Source of the DNA: Gracilaria gracilis
Lineage: Eukaryota > Rhodophyta > Florideophyceae > Gracilariales > Gracilariaceae
Direction of reading: 5' to 3'
Assembly: GCA_030374805.1 (NCBI GenBank)
Contig: JARGSG010000183.1
Coordinates: forward strand, 558,001-622,000
DNA: 64,000 bases
Both the position numbers and the translations under genes were made by a program. The notes under the pieces are model-generated. The model made no database searches. It saw nothing but the letters and a program-made list of their open reading frames with translations, and had not been told where the DNA came from. Shown here in pieces: positions 32,052 through 41,557 of this stretch (position 1 is the stretch's first letter; each line of letters begins with the position of its first letter).

Positions 32052-33180
32052 CTGGCGAAGTAGCGTGGTAACGCTCTATGCCCCAGACGCGCGTTGCTGG
32101 TGCGCGTGGAAGAACTAGAAAGTGGCTGAACCACTGCCTGCTCTCCTCTGCTGGGGCCTCCGCCAACGTTGTTGTCAAAATGGTATTCTTTCGAACGCCG
32201 TCTAACGCAGTCGGGTTTTTATACCGTCGCTCGCTTTTCAGTGCTGCTCTGTGCGGCCTTCATCTGCGCGCCGTGGCGTCTGATGTGGAACGTTCTAGCC
32301 GTTTTGGTCCGCATGGAAACCTTGGACTGGTCCGAGCTGGGCGCAATCCGTAGTAGCGCTACACTCGTGCAGCCTTAGAGCTCCTGTGGAGTCTATACCG
32401 TTAAATGTAGTACAATGAGACCTCAATGGGTTGGTGCCACGTGGGCCTACTGGTGCGCCTTGCTGGCTGCACTGTACCCAATTGGTATTCTGTATTTTAT
32501 AATTTCTAATTTCTAATTTATAGTCTAGGATAGTTTAGCATTGCTGGCCCATAACAGTAGGTCATGGGCACAGCCGGTGACGTCATGTCCGCATGGGAGA
32601 TCGGCGTCGGTGCACCTTGTATATATTGTGGTGCACCTCGCCTTCCCCCTCGGGTATGTTAAAGTCAGGCACCACTAGGGCAGTAACTGTACCATCTTGG
32701 TCACTTGCTACTCTATTACTATTCAGGTTTTACCGCGCGTCGACGTCTACTACCGTACACCTACACGGTCTAGACTGGTTGCCCCGCCGTTTGCCCCTGC
32801 GGGTTTCAGGTGCCCTACTACCATATTGGTTGTGTGTTTTTCCCCTTTAGGTTGAGCCCTCGCGCGCTCCTTCTACCAAGCGGACCCCACATTTTATCGG
32901 TATTTCTACGACATTAAACGGTTGGTCTGGGACATTCTGCGTTTTCTACTGACTTGGGTTTGTTCGTCCGAGAACGATTGGTTTTTATCTACCATCTGCC
33001 GGATTAACTATAGAACTTTATTCACGATCAACTACATAAAGCCTTAGTATTCACTTGGTTACTTGCGTGATGTTTTTCATCGCACGTTTCACAATGATAA
33101 ACGGATGGTTTCGTCGCAATAGCGAAAGACTACTCTGCTACTCACTCCAATGCCTACAGTTCATGTTTTTCTTGGATTGT
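32052..33180. other. Non-coding 3-prime part of the retrotransposon
   Basis: Lies between the antisense gene's start and the right LTR. It should hold the antisense gene's promoter. There is an AT-rich patch with a repeated TTTCTAATT near 32500-32520 and no convincing ORF. Confidence 0.5.
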
Positions 33181-33195
33181 TGTGAGTGGGGGGAG
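33181..33195 (+). other. Polypurine tract
   Basis: TGTGAGTGGGGGGAG directly before the right LTR: the G/A run from 33184 onward is the expected plus-strand primer. Confidence 0.75.
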
Positions 33196-33491
33196 TGTGC
33201 TAGATTGGCCTTGCTGGCGCGTGGCCGCTGCACGTTCTTTCACGTAAGCATGGTTGCTGGCACTGCTTGGAACACAGCTCGCGCATACGGAGATCGCGGC
33301 GCCACACGGACCGCGCATACGCTGAACTAAAACGGTGCCCGTCTGCCCCCCCCATGGACGGGAGGGAAGAAGGCAGACGGGAGGGATCATCATCTTGTCC
33401 CTGTTCTTCTTGCTGAGCCATACGGACTACTGCAATTCTCTGCGCTGCGACGCTCGCGCTCTACACGCATCTTCTTGACCAGTTTATCCCA
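33196..33491 (+). repeat. Right LTR
   Basis: 296 bp, TG...CA, about 97% identical to the left LTR, followed by the target duplication CCTAT at 33492-33496. Differences include T-to-G at the GCTTGCG/GCTGGCG site and a cluster near GGCGCTGCTCGC/GGCACTGCTTGG. Confidence 0.95.
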
Positions 33492-33597
33492 CCTATATCC
33501 GTTTTTGTGCCAGACTGATTCTCGTGCACTGCATCGAGCGTGCACAGTACGGAGGGTGCACAGTACAGAGGGTCCACTGTATCGCGCATACTCCTCT

Positions 33598-33760
33598 GGA
33601 CTGGCTCCTATCTACTGTAATGCTGTTTGACAGTGCGCGAGTGCGTGTGACCCATAACCTGTGGAGAAGAACCCTTAACCAGAGCCGTTTAGTTCGTGAG
33701 CTCGCTTATCTGATGTTTATCTAGTGGTGTCTACTGTAATGTTGATTGAAAAGATATACT
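33598..33760 (-). repeat. LTR-like remnant with primer-site-like sequence
   Basis: TCTACTGTAATGCTGTTTGA (33611-33630) and TCTACTGTAATGTTGATTGA (33730-33749) are near-copies 119 bp apart; the first also matches 10740-10757 beside copia B. Between them, in minus orientation, GGTTATGGGTCA (33648-33659) follows CACA and resembles the tRNA-Met primer site. This looks like collapsed copia-type LTR material immediately outside the complete element. Confidence 0.4.
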
Positions 33761-34379
33761 GCCTCAATATGTAAAATTATAACTACAGCTTTTAGTTAAT
33801 CATTTTGCTTGTAATGAAACATATTTTCTGTTTTGGCCTCATCGATTATTGATTTTTGTTCTAACGGTAATGCTTGTTCTGAAACTCGTAGAGCAAGAGT
33901 GGCATATAAAATCTTGTAGTGAAACTCGGATTCTTTGCGGGTAGCGTTTGAAACGTTTTTTTAACGCTTCACCTTCTTGCGTTATTCTTGCAAGTTTTTA
34001 CACGGATCGAATTTAAGAAAATTTATAAAACTTGTAGACTTTGTTGTGCAAGATTTTTGGCTTATATTTGGCGGAGGCAAAATAGGCAATGGAAATACAG
34101 TTTTAGAGATGCTTGATGCAAAGTCAATCGGAACAAAAGAGTGATCCCGCCTTTCTCCGGATCACTTTGTGTTTTGTTTCACCTGGAGAAGGGGTGCGCA
34201 GGCATGCGTGCTGTTTATTGTGAGGTTATCTTTGAATCGGCGGTAGTACGGCGCAGGGAAAAATTTTAAATACAACAGAAACATATATTTTATAGTAGAC
34301 ATTTTGTGCGATTTCAGGTTCAACATTTTTTTCAGTAAATGCATGAGATTGAATATGTTTTCTCCTCCCGGTAGCGATA
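33761..34379. other. AT-leaning intergenic stretch
   Basis: No gene, RNA or clear repeat recognised. Confidence 0.4.
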
Positions 34380-34392
34380 GGGGCCCATAACC
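34380..34392 (-). other. Isolated copia-type primer-site sequence
   Basis: On the minus strand this reads GGTTATGGGCCCC directly after GTCACA, the arrangement of an LTR end (CA) plus initiator tRNA-Met primer site. It suggests the LTR end of another, otherwise unrecognised element whose LTR would occupy positions just above 34392. No partner LTR was found. Confidence 0.35.
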
Positions 34393-36047
34393 TGTGACGC
34401 CAACAGATGCCCACGGAACCTAATGGCGACGCGTGGGGTTCCGAGAATGGTTTCTGGTGGAGCTATGACTACGTGTTTGGCCTGTACAGCTGTGCGCGTC
34501 GTCACAGTCATGCGGGTTCACTAAAGAATCGGACTTGGTATTTTTTGCCCCCGAGACTTGACCAAAGCATTGGTACCGTTGGTACACGTTGCAAACTCGG
34601 TAGCGTGTGTCAGAAACTACTCACGCACGCATGAAGCCGCTTTGCGTAACTTGGCTGTTGCTTGAAAGAATGGAGAAATTGGTGCAAAAAGCGCATAAAT
34701 GTTAGGCTGAGTGAGTGCACAAGGAGACACGGGGCGTTGGTAGCTCTATAAAGGCTTCCACGCGGCGGCGGTGTAATAAATAAGAGGCGGACTGTATACT
34801 TTATGCGACGGACTGTATACTTTATGCGACAGACGGCACAACGGCAGCGTGGACTGTGCAATATCGTCAGCGCAATAAGAAAAATAGGGAGGAGTGGAGT
34901 TGTGTTGATGAGTCTGAACTCGTTGACTCTGGAGTGGTATCTATGACGAATGAGCGGTGCCATGACGAGTAGTTTGAGGATTGGTGTGTCTCAGGTGCAA
35001 GGACGGGGATTTTTTTGAGCGGCGCGGCTGCATGTTGAGGCGGACAGGTGGCAGCTGTGGAAGGCGGCGCGGATGAGCGGCGCAGGCAAGCAGCGAGCGG
35101 AGGGGGGGGGGGGAGTGGAGACAAGCAATCGGCGACGGTTGCAGCGCTGCAAAATCCATGAGGTGGCGCGCGGGGGCGCAGTTGAAACGGCGGCACGCGT
35201 GCAAAAAGAGCCACGCGTTGACGCGATTTACGGCTAGCGGCACCGTTGGTGGCACAGCGCGCGCTGGCGCGGCGTGCGCCGCCGCGCTTTTGGCGGCGCC
35301 GCGCGCAAGCCGCTTGCGCAACAATGAAGCGCCGATCGCAGCACTTGTATCGGCTGCCACCCAAATCGCGGCTCTCGCTGCCGCCGCTGCCGCCGCCGCT
35401 GCCGCCGCCGCCGCCGCCCGCCGCCGCCGCCGCCTGCCGCCGCCGCCGCCGCCCGCCGCCGCCGCCGCCGCCGCTCGCACACGGCGCGCAGCGGCGCACT
35501 GCCCGCGCGCGGGCGCAAGCAAGTGCCACGCTGTCCGCAGCCGTGCACGGCACGTGTAAACCGGCTGCTTTAACGGCGCAAACTGATCTGCCCAGTGCGC
35601 GCGCAAGCGCCACAGCCGCGCGTGCGCGGAAAACGTACATGTACTGTAGATACAGTGCCGTTGGTACCACATCCCGCGCGCGCTATCTAGTGGCGGCGGC
35701 GGCGACGGCGGCGGCTGCTGCAGCTGCGGCTGCGACGGCGACGCGTGTGGGCGGCCGCGCGCCGCACACGTGTGGCGCGTATCTACACCGGTGGCGACGC
35801 ACACACACACGCGCGCGCGCGCGCGGAAAGCGCGCACGCAAGAGGCGCTGCTTGCGCGACGCGCACTTGGAACGGGCGCCTGCGCGCTGCGCCGCTCGCG
35901 CGACTGTCTACCCATACTGCTGGACTGCACTGTGGAGCCTGCACTGTGCGGGCGTGCGGGGGCGCAGCTATCGGCGGCTGCCAGCCGTTGGCCAACGGCC
36001 ACCGGCACGGTGGCAGACCCGGCGGCGGCGGCGCCACCACCACCTTG

Positions 36048-36082
<35 letters not shown>

Positions 36083-36610
36083 TGCCGTTGCCGTCGGGCC
36101 GTCGAGCCGTCGAGCCGTCGAGCCGTCGAGCCGTCGAGCCGTTCGCTAAAGAGAGGCAGGCAGTGAGAGGGAAGAAAAGTTAATGTTTAGACTTGCACAT
36201 TCGGGTTGCCGCTATCTACGATACGTAGAGATACACTGCGCCATGGTTCGGTGGTGGCGATGAGTTTCCACCCACCACCGTGCAGTCCAGCCCGCCCCGT
36301 CCACTTGCGCGCCGCGCGCACCACCACGTGCGTATGTGCGCGCGCGCGCCCCACTTGAGACTGTTATATCCAAAACTGCCCGTCCCGCCACATGGGCGCG
36401 TGCTCGAGAGCGCACGCGACGCGCACATACACTTCGCGCTCACTGGTACCGCCACCACCTCCAGCCGCCCCCGCGCCAGCTCGCCGCGCCGCTCAAACGC
36501 CGCCGCACCTTGGCGCCATAACCGTCAATCACTGCCAGCCTCTCAGCCACAAGAGGCGCGCGTTCCGCCTTGCTACCTGCCACTGTCACGCACCAATGTT
36601 GGCGCGCTCC
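34393..36610. other. CpG-rich low-complexity region without a supported gene
   Basis: A direct duplication of GGACTGTATACTTTATGCGA lies at 34788-34830. CCG/GCC runs occupy 35380-35475. A (CA)n/(CG)n patch lies at 35800-35825. A 6-bp array CCGTCG/CCGTTG (about 36050-36095) is followed by an 8-bp array GCCGTCGA (about 36098-36142). The long frames here on both strands (for example 34941-36008 and 35246-36166) are composition effects: Ala/Arg/Gly/Pro runs with no motif. I see nothing that reads like a gene. Confidence 0.6.
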
Positions 36611-37456
36611 CTATCGTCGTCCCGACATTTCCAACTTCTCGCGGTGCAGCTTCTCGCGGTGGCGACTCAGGTTACTCTTCTTGGCAAAGCGCCGCTCACA
36701 GAACTCGCAACCAAACGGCCTTTCGTTTTCATGCACGGACGATACATGTGACTTGAGGTCCGAGCGCTTGCCGAACGCTCGGTCGCAGTTTAGCACCGGA
36801 CATGTGTGCGGCCTCATTCCGGCGTGCACAGTTTTCACATGCTGGTTCAGATGACTTCGTTGCGAAAACTGCAGCGGACAAGACGAGCATTGGAACTTTG
36901 GTGTGCGGCTGCTGCTGGCACCACCTTCCTTGTGGTGCCTCCGCATGTGCGCTTGCAGCTGCGTCAGCGAGCTATATTGCTTGTTGCAGTGCGGACACAC
37001 GCTCGGCCCGGAGCGATCCGAGCTTCGCGGTGTGCGCGGCATGGAGGAGTGGAACGATTGCACGCGGAGGGGGTACGGCGAGGCGGACGAGTTGGGTCGC
37101 ACCGGTGTGGGCGACGCATCACTGAGGCGAAAGCTCATGGAGGCGACGGATGTGCGACCCGATGTGCCGCCGGTTCGCGCCGACGACGCGGCTGAGGAGG
37201 ACGAACCGGCGGTGCTGGCCGACGACGACGACGACGACGGCTGCGGCCGATCCAGCACGGTGTTCCAAAAGCCGCGCGACGATGAGGGCTGCGAACCGCG
37301 TGAGCGCGAGCTGCTTGAGGAGGGCGGTCTTCCAATGTCGGTGATAGTTCTGCGCAAGGCGGCGCTGTCGTTGGATGGCATTGAATGAATGACGCCTTCC
37401 ATTGGCGCGCTGGTGTCGTAGTTGCTGTTGTTGCCGACGAGCTTGCGGAGATCCAT
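36611..37456 (-). CDS. C2H2 zinc-finger protein, four fingers
   Basis: 281 codons from ATG 37456 (MDLRKLVGNNSNYDTSAP). The frame is open further upstream but without a better start. Residues 1-150 are Ser-rich and disordered. Four C2H2 fingers follow: 154-175 (CPHCNKQYSS...HMRRHH), 190-211 (CSSCPLQFSQRSHLNQHVKT), 219-242 (CPVLNCDRAFGKRSDLKSHV, C-x4-C type) and 250-271 (CEFCERRFAKKSNLSRHREK). The linkers before fingers 3 and 4 (AGMRPHTC, ENERPFGC) resemble the T-G-E-K-P type, so adjacent-finger DNA binding is likely. Probable nuclear transcription factor; targets unknown. Single exon, no close neighbour sharing a promoter. Confidence 0.8.
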   Translation of the reverse strand: MDLRKLVGNNSNYDTSAPMEGVIHSMPSNDSAALRRTITDIGRPPSSSSSRSRGSQPSSSRGFWNTVLDRPQPSSSSSSASTAGSSSSAASSARTGGTSGRTSVASMSFRLSDASPTPVRPNSSASPYPLRVQSFHSSMPRTPRSSDRSGPSVCPHCNKQYSSLTQLQAHMRRHHKEGGASSSRTPKFQCSSCPLQFSQRSHLNQHVKTVHAGMRPHTCPVLNCDRAFGKRSDLKSHVSSVHENERPFGCEFCERRFAKKSNLSRHREKLHREKLEMSGRR

Positions 37457-39109
37457 GGCTAACAAAGAATGGTTGACGATGACAATGCAAACGCGTGCGA
37501 TTGGCTTGCGAGGGGGGGGGGGGGCGGACGACTTGTAGATAGTAAGATGCAGGCTACGTCGAGGTGTGCACTCACACACAGTGGAAAGCGTAGGTGAGAG
37601 ATGGGAGAGCGACACAGCGTGAAAAGCAAATTGGGCGAGAGAGGAGGACGGATGCGTCTGCGGACGATGCGATGCGGCGAGGGCGACAGAGTAGACGAGA
37701 GCGCGGGGCGCGCGCGCAGTTACGCCTTAAGAAGCGGCGGCGGGTACCGGCGCAATCACTGCGCTCGCTGGCACCGGCTTGGCAGCGCGCTCGCGGCGAC
37801 GAAGTGCGAAGCTGCCCTAAAACTTGCGAGCTGTAAGGCGGTGGCATCGCCTTGGCAATCGGCCGAAGGCGGTGGCGTGTCTCGCGCGCGCGCGCGCGCG
37901 CGCGCACGCCGGCGCTTGCGCTGCAAATTGATCATAGACATGTAGATAGATGCAGAAGTTTGAGTTGCTTGGCTTGTGTGTTCGCTGCGAGAGAGGCGCT
38001 CGCAAGCGGCACACGCACTCTTGCCAATGCTTTTGATAGCAAAGGCTATCACTGTTACCGGTGATTGTTGCACGTAGAAACGTTTTGGCGCTGGTGCAGC
38101 CAAACGCGTGCTCACCGCGTATCGGTAGGACCCCAACGGTAGCTATAAACGCAGTTTGGCCACTGTTTGTGATCGCGGTTTCATCCAAGCGGCCGCTTTT
38201 CAGCTCTAAAGCGCGTAAACGTCATGGTACACCGAAGGCGTTGTAAAAGATTCCCTTGTTGCATCCGGCTGACTACAGTCCTTTTTTTAGCTTGCAAACT
38301 TTTGGCCCGGTAAACGTTCTCCAATGAATCACATGATAAACTTCCGCTAACTGCGCTTTGTGCATACGAAACTCGTGTATTTTTAGACATCCTGCAGCGC
38401 ACCACGCGTCATCCGTGCTCATCACTCACATTTCGCCTGTTCAGTTCAAACTAAGTTGCCATCTCCCTTGCTTGGCATGCAATCCTTGACTTGATCTGTT
38501 TACTGTATCTACAATGTGCGTTGCATTCCATTCTGATCTGAACCGCGACCGATGCTGTTAAGCCAAACGTCCACAACAATTCCACCGTCAAACATAGCAA
38601 ACATCAACCCCAATTTCTCCATCTAGAACACGTATCGAACAAGTAAGCGTATGATAATTGCATCGCAACGCCTCCATATCTAAACCTTGGTCCAGGCCGC
38701 TTGATAAAAGTTTTATTGCTACCTACTTTCTGAAACTTGTTTACAGCCAAAACATGAAAAACCCACCCACAAATTGTGTGAACCGAAACGTATGCTTGAC
38801 ACTTGTCAATGTGTACAGCCGTACAGCAACCACAAACTTTCCATTTGTTGGCTTGCCAAAAGCGGTACATAATAATATACCCTTGTACAACGGTACACAC
38901 AATCGTTCTCCTTCAACAACCGGCTATTCTTCATCAGCTTCACATATCCAACATATCCGGGTCGCATAATGCACTGCTCCACTGGCTAATGCCTTTACAA
39001 CCGTAACCCATACGCTTATCCCCGTTTAATTCCTCTTGTGCCAACATAACCGCCCCCGCTGCATTTCGCCGCTTATGGCAATCATTCGCTGCAGCTCAAC
39101 AAGCACATC
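37457..39109. other. Intergenic region between zinc-finger and Sel1 genes
   Basis: CpG-rich near the zinc-finger start, with a G-run at 37511-37523 and a (CG)n tract at 37882-37905, becoming balanced in composition to the right. The frames here show no conserved motif; I see no gene. Confidence 0.5.
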
Positions 39110-41557
39110 ATGCCGCAGCCGCAGCCGCAGCCGCAGCCGCAGCCCACCATTGCCGACATCCTAGAGCGCTATGAAAATGCCATAAAAGCCACCAATGACA
39201 TCAACGCCATGATAAACATGGCTCGCATCCTCCTCAACGGCCACCACACTCTCAAACCGGACGTTTCGCGAGGCGTCCAGCTGTTGGAGCGTGCTATAAA
39301 ACAGGGAGCTAGCCCGCGCGCAATGTTCGAACTCGCTCACCGCTACCATGTCGGCAACAATCTCATCCCGGGAAACCTGTCAAGAGCCGCCGAATTGTAC
39401 GAACGCTCGCTCAAGTTGGAGAATGCTTCTGGGCCACTCATTAACCTGGCTATCCTTTATAGAACGGGTAAAGGCGTGCCTGAGGACTCAGCTAGGGGCG
39501 TCCAGCTGTTGGAACGCGCCGTCAAGCAATTGAACAACCCAACTGCAATGTATCTTCTCGGCGACTTTCTCACGTCAAAGCTACCTGGCGTACAGTTTGA
39601 CCCACAAAGAGCCGCCAAGCTATTTCGACGTGCAATTCGCGAAGCGGAACATGTCGGCTCTATGTGGGGTTTGGGCCGTCTGTACGAGGGCTCTCCAGGC
39701 TTTCCACCAAATTACAAACGAGCTGTCAAATGGTATCAGCGAGCAATTGAGAAGGGTAATGACACAGATTCAAAGGTTTCGTTGGGAAGGCTGCTTGTTT
39801 CAGGCGCACAAGGAGTCCAATCCGATCCCGGTCGAGCGCTTAAGCTTTTCGAACAGGTAATTCGCTTGAAGAACTACAGCCACGTTATCGGGGACCTTGC
39901 GTCTTTGCTCACTGAAGGAGCGGAGGGTGTGCCCGTCGATGTTCCTCGAGCGGTAGAACTGTGTGAGTTCTGCATTGAAGAGTACGATTGCTATCATGCA
40001 ATGTTCTCTTTGGGATGTATACTATCCGATGGCGCTGAAGGTGTGCCACGGGACGTAAAACGTGCTGTGGAACTGTACGAGAAGGCCATAGCCAAGGGCC
40101 AAAGTGAAGATGCTATGAACAACTTAGCTTTGCTGCTTGAAAAGGGAGGAGACGGTGTTCCGGCAGATGAAGCAAGAGCGGTCCAGCTATACGAAACTGC
40201 AATTAAACGAGTTGGACTGGTTAACGCAATGATGAACTTGGGCCGAATTCTAAGATACGGCTCAAAAGTAACGCCAAAGGACCCCCAAAGAGCCCATGAT
40301 TTGTTTGTTAAAGCTGTTAAGCAGCACAACGAGCCTGAAGCAATTGTTCGATTGGCTGAGATTCTTTCTCATGGCGCGGATTCCGTGAAACCCGATCCGA
40401 GAGGAGCCTTTGAGTTATGTGAGTGTGTCATACGAGAACGCAACGAAAAGGGTGCGATTTACTGCATGGCTAATCTCTTGAGTTATGGACACAAAGAAAT
40501 CCCTATTGACGCCAAACGAGCAGTCACGCTCTTTCAACAACTGGTAGATGAGGACAACGATGAGGCAGCCATGGTGGGTATAGGTGAGTTGTTGTGGAAT
40601 GGTTTGGGCGAGCTAAAAACCGACCGACGAAGAGCAATAGCTTTGTGTGAACGTGCTATTGAAGAAGCTGATAGCGATGGCGGTTCGAAATCTACTTTGG
40701 CGGCCATGCTCAGACTACCAGATGAGGATGTTCCAACAGATCAGGCCCGGGCCATTCAGTTGTGCAATGAAGCTATTCAAGGAGATCAACATGTCTTCGG
40801 CAAGTTAACCTTGGCAAATATTCTGAGTGAAGCAGCAGATGCTTCGGAACTGGACTTGGACCGTGCCATCCAAATCTATACAGAGATCATAGAAGAGAGC
40901 TGTGAGTATAACTGGCGTTGTTGGTTACCACTTTCTTTGAGAAGGAACTCGAAAGGTGCGTTGCCTATTCACGCTGGAAATGAAGTAGGTCTAAACTCTG
41001 TAAGGACTTTTGAGAGGCCACAAATTGTGGCAAAGGTTAATCTTGCTGGCTTTCTTCTCGAACGGCAGAATGCATCACAAGATGATATCGCTCGCGCTGT
41101 TCATCTTCTCCGGAGTGCAGCTGAAGGAGACAATAATGTGGTGGGGATGGTGAACCTAGGTTTTCTGTTGTGGTATGGTACAGAAAGTGTTGAATGTGAT
41201 AAGGGGGTTGCCCTACAATTGCTTACAAGGGCATGGGAAGAAAAGGGAAATGTATGTGCAGCACTGGTTCTAGCAAGGGCGTTAATGGAGGGTGCACATG
41301 AAGTGGGCCAAGATATTGATCGTGCACTAACATTGCTAAAGAACCTAATTGAAACACCCATGGATCCTGAAGTTATGGGCGAAGTGATTCGTATACTGCG
41401 TGACGGAACCGAAAGTTTAGGACCATACCACGACATTATTGGTGATATGTTGAATTATGCCTCGTCTTTAGGATTTGACACTGACCTCATTCTCGTTCAG
41501 AGGTCGAAGGAAGAGGGCGAGGGAGAAAAACAGAGAAGAAAGAGTGGAGGTGACTGA
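39110..41557 (+). CDS. Sel1-repeat protein (tetratricopeptide-like solenoid), 815 aa
   Basis: Starts MPQPQPQPQPQP at 39110. It is built almost wholly of Sel1-like repeats of about 36-38 residues, each of the type A-x-x-x-L-x-x-x-L-x-x-G-x-x-x-V-P-x-D-x-x-R-A-V-x-L-x-x-x-A-I (clear examples: GAEGVPRDVKRAVELYEKAI, GGDGVPADEARAVQLYETAI, GKGVPEDSARGVQLLERAVK). I estimate about 18 to 20 repeats. Such alpha-solenoids act as protein-interaction scaffolds, for example in ER quality control (Hrd3/SEL1L) and signalling; no signal peptide or membrane segment is seen here, so the location is probably cytosolic. Around residues 598-640 a non-repeat stretch (NWRCWLPLSLRRNSKGALPI) interrupts the solenoid. 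The tail is charged (RSKEEGEGEKQRRKSGGD). Single exon as read. Confidence 0.85.
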   Translation: MPQPQPQPQPQPTIADILERYENAIKATNDINAMINMARILLNGHHTLKPDVSRGVQLLERAIKQGASPRAMFELAHRYHVGNNLIPGNLSRAAELYERSLKLENASGPLINLAILYRTGKGVPEDSARGVQLLERAVKQLNNPTAMYLLGDFLTSKLPGVQFDPQRAAKLFRRAIREAEHVGSMWGLGRLYEGSPGFPPNYKRAVKWYQRAIEKGNDTDSKVSLGRLLVSGAQGVQSDPGRALKLFEQVIRLKNYSHVIGDLASLLTEGAEGVPVDVPRAVELCEFCIEEYDCYHAMFSLGCILSDGAEGVPRDVKRAVELYEKAIAKGQSEDAMNNLALLLEKGGDGVPADEARAVQLYETAIKRVGLVNAMMNLGRILRYGSKVTPKDPQRAHDLFVKAVKQHNEPEAIVRLAEILSHGADSVKPDPRGAFELCECVIRERNEKGAIYCMANLLSYGHKEIPIDAKRAVTLFQQLVDEDNDEAAMVGIGELLWNGLGELKTDRRRAIALCERAIEEADSDGGSKSTLAAMLRLPDEDVPTDQARAIQLCNEAIQGDQHVFGKLTLANILSEAADASELDLDRAIQIYTEIIEESCEYNWRCWLPLSLRRNSKGALPIHAGNEVGLNSVRTFERPQIVAKVNLAGFLLERQNASQDDIARAVHLLRSAAEGDNNVVGMVNLGFLLWYGTESVECDKGVALQLLTRAWEEKGNVCAALVLARALMEGAHEVGQDIDRALTLLKNLIETPMDPEVMGEVIRILRDGTESLGPYHDIIGDMLNYASSLGFDTDLILVQRSKEEGEGEKQRRKSGGD

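Larger units (their letters stand above)
25405..33491 (+). mobile_element. Complete Ty1/copia LTR retrotransposon, 8,087 bp
   Basis: Bounded by two 296-bp LTRs that start TG and end CA and flanked by a 5-bp target duplication CCTAT (25400-25404 and 33492-33496). Order inside: tRNA-Met primer site, gag, protease, integrase, RT and RNase H, an antisense gene, purine tract, LTR. The LTRs differ at about 8 of 296 positions (about 2.7%) with no length difference, so insertion is fairly recent. The gag region is already broken by a frameshift and a stop. Confidence 0.95.

Noticed and set aside
34941..36166. Long overlapping frames (355 and 306 codons) on both strands
   Set aside because: Ala/Arg/Gly/Pro runs from CpG-rich repeats, open in several frames at once, without domains or credible starts.
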